Shown: piece after piece, positions 11,193 to 25,300 of the stretch
How the letters are laid out: every line of letters begins with the position of its first letter
Numbering within the stretch: the first letter of the stretch is position 1
Origin: Acholoe squamosa
Taxonomy: Eukaryota; Annelida; Polychaeta; Phyllodocida; Polynoidae
DNA length: 64,000 nucleotides
Reading direction: 5' to 3'
Assembly (NCBI GenBank): GCA_949317995.1
Contig: OX439044.1
Location: forward strand, 17,942,641-18,006,640
Translations under genes and position numbers: made by a program
The notes under the pieces: model-generated
What the model saw: only the letters and a program-made list of their open reading frames with translations
Told to the model about the DNA's origin: nothing
Databases searched by the model: none

Positions 11193-14100
11193 CAAAGGGT
11201 GAAGATTACAGAAGAGAGGGAGGAGATGAGAGAAGATATGAGATGGTGGTTTGAATGGAGAAGTAAGGCGGATAGTACAGGGGATGAAGAGCTGAGCAGG
11301 TGACGAGGTGGGAGGTGTGCTGGCGTAGGGAGTCACTTCATTTGATGTGGAATAATCAATAACACTAAGTGTATGAGAGAAAGGATACACACAGAGTATG
11401 TTTAGGTAAAGGAGTACCTAAATACGACTTCCAGGTGGACTCAGAGCCACCTCCCTGCCAACAATTGTAGGATGTGTAAGCAGTCAGCTTGTGGGCATTG
11501 ATAACAACTGGATGACCAATGAGATGGCAGGCATGTATATATATTCCCTGCCATCGGCCAGGGCCAGAAATGGAGACTAATACACGGACATATAGTTCCC
11601 AGAGGGAATGTCCGTGGATATTTCTAAAGATGTCTTATATCTTCATTAAAAAGTGATAAAATGTTTTTTGCGTTGGCCCTGTCTTACTTGGTAGGTCGGG
11701 TGAACTGAAAGCAAACGTTCATTTTCCTTTTTATAATTTTCAATTGACCCTGGAACTTTGTCCTAGCACAGAGCAAGTGCAAATGGTTATAGGCTTTGAT
11801 TTGCAAGTTCAAAATGTGACATAGGCATGTTGTTGAAAGGTAGAATATTGTCAGGTCGGTGGTGTTTCTACCGCAACATCATATTGAGGGGAGAAGGCAG
11901 TGCAGCTCATGCAGCGTCGTCAGCAGGAGGGATCACTTGTGCAATCCTAAGCTACTGAAGGAAAAGGCTTGGTGAGATGTAAGGGCGGGGTCCGCCTATA
12001 GGAAAAGCCAGCGTGGGTCGGGGGTAGCTGTTGGGAGGAGCATTAATAATAAATATGTGTTCCTCCTGGCCCTAGTGCCTATCTCTCTATGGTTCATACA
12101 TACAGCCATATTAGATATGCAGGCTCTATGTAGCCAGGGCACCATGGAGGATTAACATAACAAAGAATGATAAAGCTTGCTTTGATGCAGCTAGCATAAT
12201 GCATGTTCAGCACTTTTTTTAGTAGGTGTATTAATCTATCCTCATTCATGTATTATAAATAACATTGTGGTAGGCAGGTGGCTGTCTACATGCAATATGC
12301 CATGGGGAAACATCACTCCTAGGAAGCTCCACCAGGTTATATCCTTATTTCAAATTCCTTTAGAAGCATTACTCAAGTTTGGCTGATGGCTGAGTAGGTG
12401 GTAGTGCTGCACTCAGTAGGCAGGTGCTGACTTCATGTACTAGAGCAGGACTGGAGGAGAGGACCAGCCAGCTCACCACCGGTACCGATCACCTTGAGGG
12501 ACCTGTAAAGGTCACCCTGGCCTCCTCCTCCACGGTCTCACCAGGAGGACTACATTATGCAAATGAGCCCCTCGTCGTAGTAGAAGCTAACAAGTGAGAC
12601 TCGCAGCCCTCCTGCCACCCCCTCAACCCCCTCATACACCCCTCATACCTTGGTATCTGCCCCCCCCCCATTCATCCAACCCCAGTGACCCTGCCTCCCT
12701 CATTGAATCTCATCAACATTTCTCCCCCTAGTCTGGGCTATTTATTTATTAGAAACTTCTATTTTTACTCGGGGATGGTTAGATGGCGTGCAGTGTCGTT
12801 TCATGGTGTTTAGGCTCTTATTTAGTATTCCTCATTTGATCAGTGGTGAAAGGTGTACAATGCATCACTGCAGTCTTCATAATACCTCTATTGTATATTC
12901 ATATGGAACATTTGACATTTAATATCTGATGTCCATAACAAAGGCGGCTGAACATTGCGTCTGGTCTAAAGCGTGTGTTGTCTAGAGGGGGTCAGCGACC
13001 TGTGGTTGTGTTTTAGCCTTATTTTTCGCTTTTACCTATTGAAAGGCAAAGAGTGCATAGGGTTCACGCAAGAAACATACGGCCGCACAGGAAATACAGG
13101 CTGATTTCTGTCGGTGTCTTTACCTGGAGAAGAACCCCAGTACGATCCAGGTAGCTCGCCATCACCAACAAAATGTCGTCTGTTCCCTTTGCTTACCCCA
13201 GGCGAGCGACTGCTTTGTGTATAATGTTCAGGTGGCCAGCGAGACTGAGAAAGAGGTTCCTGTTCTGTTTCTATTGTTAATGTTATGGCGTTCTTCCTAT
13301 GCTGGACTATGCTGTTGATATCTTTGCGTCAGTTGAATTATCACCGGCGTCAATGCCTCCCTCTTAGTGCAACCGTGTGAGAGGACTTTGACCTTGCCGG
13401 TGTAGGCAGTAGGAAGGGATTTCTAATCTGTATAGCTGGTTTTCAGCTCTGCCCATAACGTTCGACCTTGGTCAGGGCAACAATGTGCCTTCACGTTGAG
13501 TCAGTTGATCCTGACATATGTCGAGTGGTTTGAGCAGACGACAGCTGACTGACATTTCCCGCGCTTTTTGTTTTCACTGAGCTCCACTCAATATATGCCT
13601 ATGTGCACGGTGTAGCATTGGTATCAGCGACTTTGTTGACTCTTCCCCCACCACGGTGTACCAGTACACGTCATGTGGATGTTTCTGTATATACCGTATC
13701 ACTTCATAGACCAAAATCAACACAAGAAAAAAAGGAAAGCACGCGCCCTCTCATTTCATCTAGGCACAACCAGGAATTAGTAGTACACTGATATAATTAT
13801 TTACACTTATAAATGTACTGTACAATTTCCCTGTGCCATGAGTAAAGAGGGTGGCGGGGAGGGGGTTGTTTGGAGTGGGAAATCAAATTTGAAGGTTAGT
13901 CACTGTTTCTGTGTAACCGAGAGGGAAGTGCTACGCCACTGGGAGGGTGCGCTGGACGTGAGAGCAACTCAGTCCGTGGTACTACAACAACAGACCGTGC
14001 ACAGAGAAAGTGAGCAGCTCACGGTACCTGTCCCTCCCTGCCCACCTGCACACAATCACCAACCCAGCCAACACTACCTACTCACCAGCCTGTTGACTGC

Positions 14101-15552
14101 AGCAACCCCCATCCCTCTCCCACACACATTTTCTATCAACACCTCAGTATCACGTGTCAGTAGGGCCCACCCGGCCTGCCACAGATCAGAGCGTGACGCA
14201 CAGCACAGCAGCGACACCACCGGCGTTTGTATGATCTACTCTGGTGGGAGGGCCTGGGGAGGGAGGGGTGGTGATGCAGGGGAGGGGGCTGAGGGTGATT
14301 AAGAAGCTTATATAGTCTATGTCAGAGGTAGATGTTTGGGGAGGGACATAGATACTAGCTGCATATTTCGGACATAACCTCTATTGTGTCGGAATCAGCC
14401 ATGCTCACTTGGCTATCAAAGAGAAGGGTGTGGCTGTCCTGTAGTCTATAAATATGTAAATGTATTTTAAGGTGGGCAGGCACACCTAGACGTATACCAC
14501 CCACAACGATCAACTGAAGCTGGTGTCAAACATTAATAAGTACATCAAAGAAAACCAGATAATCTTATCATCGTGCCAATTGGTCTACTTTAAAAGTTCT
14601 CATACATTGGACTAAAGTATGCAAACTTTATACGTATACAAGGGTACTTGATCATTCTATGTACACCAGTTTATTTCCTCTATAAAATATTTTTTGCCTT
14701 TAAGAGCAATGATATTAATCGAGAAATTATCTACAAAATACATAGACAGAACCCTGCCATTATGAATCGTGTGAGTAGTATACGACGAGTGAGACTGTGT
14801 TATGGGTACACGAAGTAGTATATGGAAAGTGCCAGGAGGTCCAGACAACTCTGCCGAATGATATGCACTGAATAGGAAGTAAACAACAAAGGAATATTGC
14901 ATCCTATTACTATTTTGTTACTCTGTACAGGTGTGATATGGTTTATACATCTGCATACTTCGTTTTTATGCCCTCCCTATGTGCCCAACTTATTAGACTT
15001 GGGTATAATATGCCGATTTTGGAGCCTCATTAATTCATTCATCACAAGTCTCACTCAGAATAACTATGCAGTGGATATTTCAATGGAGATATGAATGAAA
15101 ATGCTTTATTCTTCAGTCAATCTGTTTGCAGATCCCTGTTTTTAATCTTTAATCTAAAAGGACGCAGTGCATTTGGCAATATCAGTTATTGATGAAAAAT
15201 TCCGTCTAAAAAGAAATGAGGTCAGACTGCGGATTAGCCTTCGGGGTAGCAATAAGATTTCCCCCAATTGCTTCTGACATTTGTTAATAATATTTATCTA
15301 GATTATTAATTAGGAAAGGCGGAGGAGTAGTGCATTAAGTGGGAACGAGTGCCCCATCCTCGATGCAGAGAAGAAAGAAGATACGTGCACTGAACGCCGA
15401 AATGCAAGATGTCTTCCTATGTATTTATCATAATACCTCTTGAATATTTGCTAAGGTAAAGTGCATGGGGCCAGATCCTTCAATTGAGGTAGAAAAGCTA
15501 ATGATGATCATGAAATATGGCTAGATGTGACCAAGCATGGGGATAAATGCAC

Positions 15553-15555
<3 letters not shown>
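11193..15555. other. Non-coding, nothing recognised
   Basis: No exon or RNA gene can be supported. An ATGCAAAT octamer lies at about 12557. The 154-codon frame at 13838-14302 is low-complexity towards its end and has no family resemblance I recognise. Confidence 0.45.

Positions 15556-15600
<45 letters not shown>
15556..15600. repeat. (GA)n microsatellite
   Basis: About 22 GA dinucleotides in an uninterrupted run. Confidence 0.95.
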
Positions 15601-15604
<4 letters not shown>

Positions 15605-15659
15605 GGGTCTGGATATATAGAGAAGCTCCTTGTAGCTTTGGCATAGGTAAGTTGGTGAC

Positions 15660-16250
15660 CATCAGGTAGTATACCACCCTGGAGGAGGGAGGGGAGACCG
15701 CAGACCAGGCTCCTCCTGGGCGGCAGGAAGGGTACTGTGGAGCCGAGAGGAAGGATCATCGGTCTCCGGTGGTGGCCCCCTGCTCCCCTCCCCCTCACTC
15801 CTACCCATGGCGGCACCCTGCCACCACTGGACGGCGAGAGAGCCCATGTCTATCCGTCAGTTCTCTCCGGGAGGAGACCCTCAAACCCCCGGCTCGGCGC
15901 CGAGCTGCCCCTGTCGGAGCCCCTCCTGTGGCCTCCTCCTCCAGTGGCTGAAGGCGTGCAGCAAGCGGCGGGGCTGGAAAATGAATCAGCAGGTCAGCTT
16001 TCAATATTGATGAGGATCAGAGAGCGTGCACGCCTAATTAAATTGAGTCGGCTTTCTGTGAGGGGGGGGGGGGGTTGTGATGGTGGTGAGGAGGCGGAGG
16101 CTATGAGAGTTGCTACATCGGCCACAGACATGTACACAGGGCAGCCTGCCTCCTCCAGGTTGCTGCTGGTGTACCTGGAGCAGGGAGGGTTAGCCAAGGA
16201 GGAGCCCTTATTGCACTGGAGGAAGTTCAGACCCCGAAGGTGAACATGGC
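15660..16250. other. GC-rich patch, function unknown
   Basis: This block is clearly richer in G+C than its neighbours. It gives long overlapping open frames on both strands (for example 15737-16243 on + and 15994-16458 on -), as expected from GC bias. It also contains a G11 run and a TAATTAAAT word. It could be a CpG island, an enhancer or an exon of an unrecognised gene; no domain is visible. Confidence 0.35.
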
Positions 16251-19139
16251 CGCTAATATTAGTACTGCCGCAGGAGATACAACACACTAAAGGAAAATAA
16301 AGTTTTGATAAAACACATTGAAATGCTCGGCTAGAAAATTGATGGCTTATCTCTTGTTGATTAAAAGCCCTGAACCATATTAACCCCATGTGACCTGTTG
16401 ATTCAAATCTTTTCTTTGGACCAAGTAGAATTCCGCCAACAAATCCTACTACAGGCACCTACCTTTCCTTTATAAGATCCAACCTCTTCAGGAACCATTA
16501 TCTCAGTTCGCATCTGTAAACACCTTTTATCTTTATCATAGGGGACAGCATTTGTATGTATTTTGTTAGACCATGTCCTTTTCGAAATTCTCCTGTCGAC
16601 ATCCCAAGTTTCTGATCATGGTTACATGGGTTATACCGCAATTTCATCTTTGAAACATGTAAACGTAGAACCTCACCTGCAACATCAAAGTTATCCCTAC
16701 AACTTATAACAAAAATACTAAAAATGAAAAAGAGAATGACATACTGGTTAATATATGGTTAAACTTCGATATTAATTACAACCTTTGTTAATAGAAGACT
16801 TTGAAGTTGAGAATCTTATAAGTTTGATATGTGAAAAGAATAACGATTCACAATCCATGCTTTGTTCTGGTCGTCCATTTATGAATTTTTGGCTCTTCTC
16901 GGGTGTCTCTTGAATAAAACATGCCCAGGAAGAGAGTCAGAACAAATAAATCAAGTTTTATAATTCATAAGAATCCAAAGGAGCTAATGTGTTTTCAATT
17001 TAGATGAAAGGCCTCGGGAAACAATAAGAAATGAGCCTGATGAAAGATAAGAAAGGAGGGGAATGAGCACTGATAATGACGATTTTGCAATGGCTTTCTA
17101 CGTAAATCTCCCCAAGGCCATTTTTTAAATATTTACACTATCCCCTCATGAGCTGGGCCTCCAGCACTGACATCCCAAATCACACCATGTGGATGGGCAA
17201 TATGTACACCTAAATCTAGGTAAATATTTCAAGAGTTTCCTATCTTTCGGTAGATCTACCTTATTGAGCTCTGTGGGAGAGTGTAGTGTTCAATGTAATA
17301 GGTCGGCTATGTATATTTTAACCCTTTAATGACACCATGGTGCCTACAGGTTCACGCTCCTTGGTCGTCATGATACAGTAGAGGTGGACTTACAATACCT
17401 TTGAGCCTGTGCTTGCCAGCACCGCATTGAGGTGTGGTATAGATCTGGTTTTTAGGAGGGTTCCGTTGGGTCGGTTTGATGCATACATCATTAAGGTATA
17501 TGGGGAAGAGGCATTACCTCCTCTCCGACTCTTAACAAGTTAAGACCAAGGTCAGGTCGATGAACTAGCGTGCACACTAATTAATGAAAGGCACAGTAGA
17601 AGATGTAATGAGTGACCTGTATGCGGCTATGGCATGGATTGGCAGAGTTGAGGATATGCACTCGTCATGTCCTTATATGACCTACTTCTGGGGTGTATTT
17701 CAATATCATTTACGACAACATAGGCCTCGGGTTATCAATAGAACCACTGTGTGTCATTTTACTGTGACTTCTACTTATGCCTGAAGTGCTACGACTGCTC
17801 TACCAAGTCCTATTGGATGAAGACAAAAGCCCCAACCTCTAGGAGGAATCACTGATGACAGCAGGCACCTCCATAACGCACACCTGACCGTCAGTGACCA
17901 TTGTGAGACTAGGGTCCATATACAATATATCCAGGGGTCTGTTTCAAAACAGAAAACGATTTCCCCCTCTTTTTGATTTTCAAACGATCATAAATTATGC
18001 AACTGGTTAATAATCATAACGCTGCCTTTTGCGCCACAGTAAACCGTTGAAGGAAAATGGCCTCAGACTATTCAGAACTATAGTACAAATATCCCAGCTG
18101 TAGAAACCTGTGCTAGTGCTTTGTACAATTCTGTATATACTATCATGTAAATCCTACGATTTACCCAGATTCTATGATTGTTGTACAATTTTACTGATAA
18201 TACTGTGAGTTGGCGATCGTACAACGTTCTGAAATAGACCCCAGGCCCATGGAGGTAGGGGAAAATGCACTTAGATCTATGGCACTATACACATGACTAG
18301 GTGGTCCTACATTTATATAACCAGGCAGTATATTTACTTCTGAAGTTTTGGCAATATCCATAGATATTGATAAAACTGCAGAATGATCTATCCTCACCGG
18401 TTTAAATGAACTATTTAAGATCCTGGTAAACAGAGCCTCCCTATGTTTCAAAATCCCTATAGATCTACAAAAGGATTATGAAAGTAATTTCAGTTATTGT
18501 AGCCATTATGCATTGATGCAGTCATAGCTGCAGGAATGGGGTAGGTAGGGTTGGATGCTGAGTAATGTCAGGCTGTAAAACAGGGAGGCGTTTGACAGGT
18601 AAACAGGTTTTCTGACAGGGAGAGGTGGGCAGTTAAAAATGGGCTGTTTGGGAGAGAGGGACAGGGCAAGTACCAGTGCATGTAGGTTGCCTAACAGAGA
18701 GAAGAATGGGACAGGTAGACATACTATTAAAACATAGGGCAGAGGCAGATAGGCTGTCTGACAGGGTGGGAAGGGCAGACAGATAGGTTTATGAAACTGG
18801 AGGCAGGGGTGGTTAGAGTACACAGGTTGTATAAGAGACGAGAACAGGGTAGATAGACAAGTTGTTTGACACAGATATTTGAGAGGTTATTTTCTATGTC
18901 AAATAGTCTATCAGGGATGTTTACAAATGGTATGAGAGTAATAAACATTCATGAATAGGTGTATGTTTGAGGCCCAAGATTTTGAGATTTTTCGACATTT
19001 CAATATGTTCGGGGCATGCATGACATTTTGAGATTTAGGGACATCTAAAGATATTTGTGACTTAGGGTCCTTATATAAACTCTAAGTCACAAAAGGTCTG
19101 TTGTATAGGAACCTTTTAGCACATAGGAGCTACCCTCTA
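16251..19139. other. Non-coding, nothing firm
   Basis: AT-rich. About 16860-17110 is non-repetitive, with homeodomain-like AT words, and reads like possible conserved regulatory DNA, but that cannot be tested here. No gene is recognised. Confidence 0.4.
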
Positions 19140-19184
19140 AACACAACTTAAGAATTGAACCTTCCCATGAACCTGTAGATTATT

Positions 19185-20060
19185 GTAAGCACATGGCACA
19201 TGTAGATGTCTTGAGTTATTCCTGGGAATTATTGAGGGGACTGTCTGGGCAATCACAAGTCATGTCACATGTTTACATCTCGAGTTGTTCCTTGAAACTA
19301 AACATGTTTGCGTAAGCCAGTGGACTCCTGTGGAGATTACAAGTCATGAGACAAATTGACATCTTGATTTATTTCTGATTTACAACTGAGTTAATTCTTG
19401 GAGCAATCATAAGGAAAACATATCTCATGAGGGACGCTCTCCTGGGAATTAACTGAGTTAATTCTTGTAGCAATCACAAGTCGAGACACAAGTTTAGATC
19501 TCAACCTATTCCTGCAACTGAACATGTTTTCATGAAGCAGTGGACTCTTGTGGGGATCACAAGTCATGACATGAGTTCACACCTGGAGTTATCCATGGAA
19601 ACTAGAGTCTTTTGGCAATCACAAGTCCTGACACAAGTTTACATCTCAAGTTATTTCTAGGAATTGGATATGTTCCTTCTAAACAAGACCCAAGAGACAA
19701 ACGTTCTGATGACACAGTGGATTATCATGGAGAAAATATGAGTACAAAATAACGCAGGTGCATTCTTGTGTTGATCACAACTCGTAACACAATATCTTGA
19801 GTTATCCCCAGGAGTTGAACTTTCTTATGAATCAGTGGGTTCTTGTGAGAACTACAAGTCACAACATGTGTCTATATCTTGTGTTATTCCCCCAAAAGAA
19901 CATGTTTAACTTGGGTAAATCTGGTGTATGTGCCAAAACATGAGAAAGACACAGGCGATTCTTGAGAATTATGAACATATTCTTTTCTGACAATCAACAT
20001 CTTGTGAAGTGAATGTGTACAATTCTCAGAGGAATTACAAGTCATGACACAAGAATGTTT
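19185..20060. repeat. Degenerate tandem array, about 90-110-bp unit
   Basis: A diverged unit recurs: AATCACAAGTCATGACACAAG, then a TTACATCTCGAGTTATTCC-type stretch, then GAACATGTTT and GTGGACTCTTGTGG. Copies start near 19247, 19337, 19463, 19559, 19616, 19852 and 20035. The unit length varies, so this is an old satellite-like array. Confidence 0.75.
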
Positions 20061-21025
20061 TGGGTAAGCCTTAGGATTGTATTTGCAGGGTATGTCTTAA
20101 CTTTTGAAAGATAGGGCCATTTTAGGAGATAGGGGCCTGCCAGGGGCCCCTTTTTAAAAGGTCCTTCATTAATCCTATATGTTTAGCTGATGTAGAAAGT
20201 ACTCCGCTGCCACACTCATACTCTACAAGCATTTATATGTAGACACCTCTTGCCAATCGGAATACAATGGAAAAATGAGATAAAAGAGCAGAATCTATAT
20301 CCCTAACATGGTCTGGTCGTGTCACAAGTCCGCCCAAGGTGGTGTTGGCAAATCTATCAAAGATCAAGGATTGGAAGCAGATACAAAAACAGATCAAAGA
20401 CCTTAAGCCCAGTGCTTGTTGATCCCTGTTCAGTGCTCAAATAAAAGCCTGGCTATAGGCGTGTTGGCTGGTGTCCCCAAAGACCCTATCGTCCTTTGTC
20501 CTCCATTGCCCTTGTGTGTCAGTCCTTTTCATGTCAGTTTGTCAACATAAGTGGATTTAAAAAGATGCCTCGTCATCAAAGACACCTCTAGCTTTCCCCT
20601 TGTGCCCTTGGGACTGACTAGGTGACCGTGGTATCATGCCACACACTCTTCCCTTTTTGCTAGACTCCAGAGCCTTGAGGCTGGTATTGATTCACAGGTT
20701 TTGTGTTTTCCTTCACTGGTCATAAGAGGCTTAGGGAGAGTAGGAAAGCACGCAGTCCCCAACGGAGACTTGGAATCTAGCCCTAAGGCTACTTGGAGAA
20801 AAGTGTTGTCCTTGCGAAGTAAAAAGGTTTTGCTATCATAGAGTTTGTATTTGGGCTTGTTCTTTTCTGGTTTACAACCCCCCCCCCCCTTTTTTTTTAT
20901 CGAAGTAAAGCTATTGTGCTTTATATAAATATAAGCTAACGTATGCTGACGAACTATTGTTACGTATTCAAATACGTTTAATACTTAGGTGCCTTCTCTG
21001 TTATTGTGTGAGTAATAACAGTTGA
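20061..21025. other. Non-coding, nothing recognised
   Basis: No coding sequence seen. A C10 run followed by a T run lies at about 20879-20899. Confidence 0.5.
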
Positions 21026-21027
21026 AC

Positions 21028-21250
21028 TGTGACCTGGAGGCCGTTGCGAAAGGAGTGGTCCGAGCTAGTTTTGTCGAGGGTCTTATTCCCAAAAAGGAAC
21101 TGACTGACCTCAGGGAATCAATTGGTCATAAAAGTAGTTCAGGAGGGTGTTGCGAAAGGACAGGAATTCAATTCTCTCGGAGGTGCTATTCCCAAATGGG
21201 AACTGACTAACATCAGGCAATGACTTCTCCCCTGTTTTACAGCAAGGTAA
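21028..21250. repeat. Two-copy tandem duplication, about 110-bp unit
   Basis: GGCCGTTGCGAAAGGA...CTTATTCCCAAAAAGGAACTGACTGAC...ATTGGTCATAAAAG at 21028 recurs from 21139 as GGTGTTGCGAAAGGA...GCTATTCCCAAATGGGAACTGACTAAC. Looser copies of the GAACTG/GGTTCTG theme continue to about 21730. Confidence 0.65.
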
Positions 21251-23746
21251 TTGGTTATAGAAGTGGTTCTGAAGTGGTCATGAATTGGGGAATCCTTCCC
21301 AGTATGACTCACACTAAGAGGATTGATTCCAAGAAGTGTAAGGTGAGAAATTGGTTCTGAGCAGCAGAACAGTCAGGAACTGGAAGGTGAGTTATGACAG
21401 TGAGAATCCGGATCCGTTCTTTTGCAATAGCCTCCTGGAGTGTTCAGGAAATTAACGGATGCTTTCAAAGTAAGAACCAATTCCCGGTTTCCTCCTCTAA
21501 TTATTTGGCCTACTTACTATGGGAAGCATTTGGATCGAACCAATCATGGAACCAGTTCCCTAAGCTTTTTGTAATGCAGTCTAATTCAGAGAAAGTCAAT
21601 TCCATTTTTTAAAACAAATTTATACTTTATTAACCAAACAAAGGGGTACACGATACATGCCCTTTCCTAATAGAGTATAAGGTGGGAATCGGTCTCTCAG
21701 ACTGAAGAATTGCTGGTAACTGGATGGTGCACTAGCTACAGTGAGAATCAAAACGGCCTCCAGGCTTATTGCATCTTTTACAACTTACGCTATCTGTACA
21801 TTATCGGATTTATTGAAATATTACATAAAAACGTGTTGATTGCCTCTCCCAGCATTACCTGACATATATATGATCAGACATGCATATCCCTTCATATCAT
21901 GAAATGTTATTGTAATATCTAGTATTGTAAAATGTACAGGAGTGGTTTTTATCGACTTAATCTAAACATCTATAAAATGATTTTTCTGCTCTGAAAGAAA
22001 ACATACCTAGCAAAACATCATCTAATAATGATCCATGGTCGAATCTCATATATCCCACAATCCATCAAGAAGCAGAAGCCCCCGTAATGCGCATGATCAT
22101 CAGCTTATGCTGGTTCCCTACCGGAGCCTGTTGCTGGTTTCTTAGTCCATTCCACACCCGCAGCGTGGGCGTTGATATATATCTATGCGTGGGTGGGCTA
22201 GTCGGTGGGTGGATGTAGGAGGCAATGGGCCAAGAATGGGTAGGAGGGACGGGTGCAGATAGGAGAAGGAAAGTGAGGAAGATAGGTTCTTATCTGATGA
22301 AAGATTCATTTGGAAGGCACCAGAGGGCGCCAAATAGACCAAAGGTGATGTGTCGATTGGGAGATTGACGTCATATATGTTGGATGCAAGAGATATCTGC
22401 TTTACAGCATTTTTGTCGTATAGTTACTATTTTCGATGTCCCCATGATCATTTCGTCCATTTCCATTAATAAATGTGATAGGGCTTTACATAAGCTCTTC
22501 GGGCGAAGATGTCAGCCGAGACTTATACAGAAATATGTAACTTCAGTTCTTATGCCTTTTTTGTCCTTTCAGAGATCCAAAAACACCAACAGTCACGAAT
22601 GGTGCTGAGTTATGAAGTAATATGTCTTCCCTTGCCAACAAAACTGCCTTTTAGGAAATTCATACCAGGACATAGCTAATATCCTATGCAATCTTTGTTC
22701 TTGTATGTGGATATTACCCTTCTGCTATCAATTGAAGCAGAATATGGCTATCTAAATTGAAGAGCTAAAGCAGTAATTGTAGCATCTAAGTGTGAATTGA
22801 TAACCAAAGTGCTGGGTATCACATTTCCATGGGCTCTTTAGACAGAATGAATCGATTGCAGGGCAGGGTATCATCATCTCAGTTAAAGCTCCCCTTTAGA
22901 AAGAGACAAAATGGGCTGTGTGGCTCTGTGAAAGAGCCAGTGTCTAGGGTTGGGAGGAGGTGGGAATGGGGTCGGGGTGGGCCTCCATGGAGCCTAATGT
23001 GGTGATGAAAAAACTGATTACCTCCCCCCTCCCCCTCCTACCCTAGCATGCCTCCCCCATACGGCCTATACGAGCAGCTCATGTGAGTTGGTGGTGAGTC
23101 GCTCTCTTGTCGCCAGACATGGCATTCCACTTAGGCTTATTAAGCGACGCTGCTGACAACAATGGAGGGCCTGGGTCTTTGTCTCCCTGAGCTACTCACC
23201 AGGCCCGATTACCTACTCACTGCCACTAACGACCTGCTCACACGAGACCTGGCGATATAGTAGGGTACACTATCTATAACTTAAGTAATGTCTCTATATG
23301 AAAGATATTGAGTACTTGCTGTGGATAAATCTATATCTAAGGGTTTACTACATTCTATTATGAACAACGATTTGTAAGGAAATAGAGGACCAGGGGGGCA
23401 TTTTTCAGCAATATTTATTTGCATAATTGCATGACAAAATGCCATCTAGTGTCATATAACAATCATGCTTCATAGTTTATATACACTACTTGAAGGATGA
23501 TAATCGCAAACAACTATTATAAATTCTCCTTGTGTGGCACACACATCATGGTAATGACCTTGGGGTTTAATTAACTCTTCAATGAGGCAATCCATCAAAC
23601 ACCTCACTCTTCACACACCACACCAGTTGCATACATATACGTCTCCTTTTTGTCACTAAGCATTCTTATGCTGCAGCTAGATGTATGTTGAGCCTGAAGT
23701 TTTTGTTGTTGAGGCAGAGGGTTAAAAGAGGAGAAATATAGAGGCA
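21251..23746. other. Non-coding, nothing recognised
   Basis: Mostly AT-rich, with a GC-richer patch at 22920-23260. No convincing coding sequence. Confidence 0.5.
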
Positions 23747-24584
23747 ATGTTAAAGCATTTGCAGATGTTGGTAGAAAAATCAGGTACTAAGATATACACT
23801 GTTGCAGCTCTGGTGGCATACGACAATCTGTCAGAACTAGAGCTAATGATGATGGTATTGAGGCCTTTGGCACTCTTGAAAATTCTGATATCCTTAGGCA
23901 CCTATCTTATGATGGCACAGTGCAAGCCCAAAAGGCATATGATTCTAAGTCTAAGAATGTGGGTAAATCTAAGGTCTCGAACAATTCATGTTATGCATTC
24001 AACAGAGCTGAGGGGTGCTTGAGGGATCCCTGCAAGTACAAACATATCTGTAGTAATTGTAACACTTCTGGACATAACAAGATTGAATGTCAAAAAGCTA
24101 GAATTGATTAGGAATACGTGGGTAGCCAATATCCTATAGCTGGTAGTAATAATGTGTGTTTTATGCTGGATCCAGTTATAGTAGGTTTGGTAGATGTTGG
24201 CTTACCTCCATATGCCACTCCAGTAAAGGGTGTGAAAGAAGTTGTAGAAACTAATAATGCTGATCCATTTCTAGCTCTCAGGCCGGGTCAGGATATCTCA
24301 AGTAACGAGATTGATGGTGAAGTTCCTCAAAAAGATTTTCCATTGGAAAATGAGAGTGATTTTGTTACTAATATTGACTCAGAGGAGTTGTATATTACAT
24401 ATGGTGGCCCAGTATAGGGTGAGAATGAACCATTATTTACCGTAAATGTCAAAGATTTACCTAGCATCAGGGTGTATGACAGTTGTATGAAAGGTGTGTG
24501 TAAGTGTGTTCATTACATTTGTGGGGAAAAATCCCAAATTTTATCATCCAGAGTGGCTTCTTTATTAACCTGGAGTTTAATTAA
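23747..24584 (+). pseudogene. Decayed retroelement gag-like region with zinc fingers
   Basis: The frame ending at the TAG at 24109 encodes a Cys/His module: CYAFNRAEGC, then CKYKHIC, then a CxxC-x4-GH-x4-C knuckle. This resembles gag proteins of DIRS-like and related retroelements. The first part lies in another frame (23747 onward). After the stop, a second stretch (24118-24417) runs on, acidic and Ser-rich. It continues past a further TAG (24415) up to the inserted element at 24585. The same strand and order as the reverse-transcriptase fragment downstream imply one element. Frameshift plus stops mean it is dead. Family assignment is by pattern only. Confidence 0.6.
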
Positions 24585-25300
24585 AAACATCCTGGGATCC
24601 CAACCCCAGCGATCTTAGTGTAGGCACATATCATTAGACCTGGCTGGTCTACCCTATGTAATGCAGTGGTTGCAGGCCTGTCCAGAATAGCTAGTCCTGG
24701 GATCACTTCACTATTCCATTTCCACCACTAAGATCACTGCAATCTTAGTGAAAGAAATGCATAGTGGTTTCACCTGAGTACAAGAGCACTTACAGGGAAC
24801 ACTCCTGATCAAAAGAGTGAATAGCCTGCTGCATACATAAAGAGGGGAGGGAGGACGTTTGCTGAGTGTCCTTGAGAGCTCTTAGGGCTACTCATGCATT
24901 AAGTGCACTGTAAGGTAATTCTTCCCTTCTCTCTCTTTGTCCTGGGGGAGGGCACAATGCTTCTAATAGGTATAAATCATACATTCATGGGAACAACTCT
25001 TGAATACTGTACGGGGGTCAACTGCACCCTGTGCTCTTTTGTTAGCCCATATGGGGACGGGGAACGATGGTATAAGCACTCTTGTGAAGAAGAGTGACTC
25101 CACAGCTATTCCTTTATTTTGGGACTCTTACCCCTGTGCCTAGTCAGTTCTTCTTGGAATAGTGTAGGAGGGCTGAGGCTAAGATCGATGCGATCTTAGT
25201 GCTGGCTAGGATATGTGAAACCAGTCAACTCTTAAGATCGCTTAATAGGATAAGGCTGATTTATTCCTAAGATCTCGGGGGTCGTGATTCCAGGATGTTT
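24585..25300. mobile_element. Non-autonomous TIR element (hAT-like MITE), 716 bp
   Basis: The ends are inverted repeats of about 33 bp: AAACATCCTGGGATCCCAAC at the left and the complement ...GATTCCAGGATGTTT at the right. Subterminal GCGATCTTAGTG / CACTAAGATCNC words occur in both orientations at about 24608, 24725-24750, 25170-25205 and 25230. The target is duplicated as TTAATTAA at left and CGAATTAA at right (6 of 8 match), compatible with an 8-bp hAT-type duplication. There is no transposase. It interrupts the retroelement coding region. Confidence 0.7.

Noticed and set aside
13838-14302. 154-codon open frame
   Set aside because: No recognisable motif, ends in Gly-rich low complexity, no splice or regulatory context.
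15737-16243. 168-codon open frame in the GC-rich patch
   Set aside because: Overlapping frames on both strands, no domain, Pro/Gly/Arg bias expected from base composition.
17318-17543. Possible third TTAA-flanked MITE
   Set aside because: TTAA occurs at both ends but the termini match at too few positions to be called inverted repeats.
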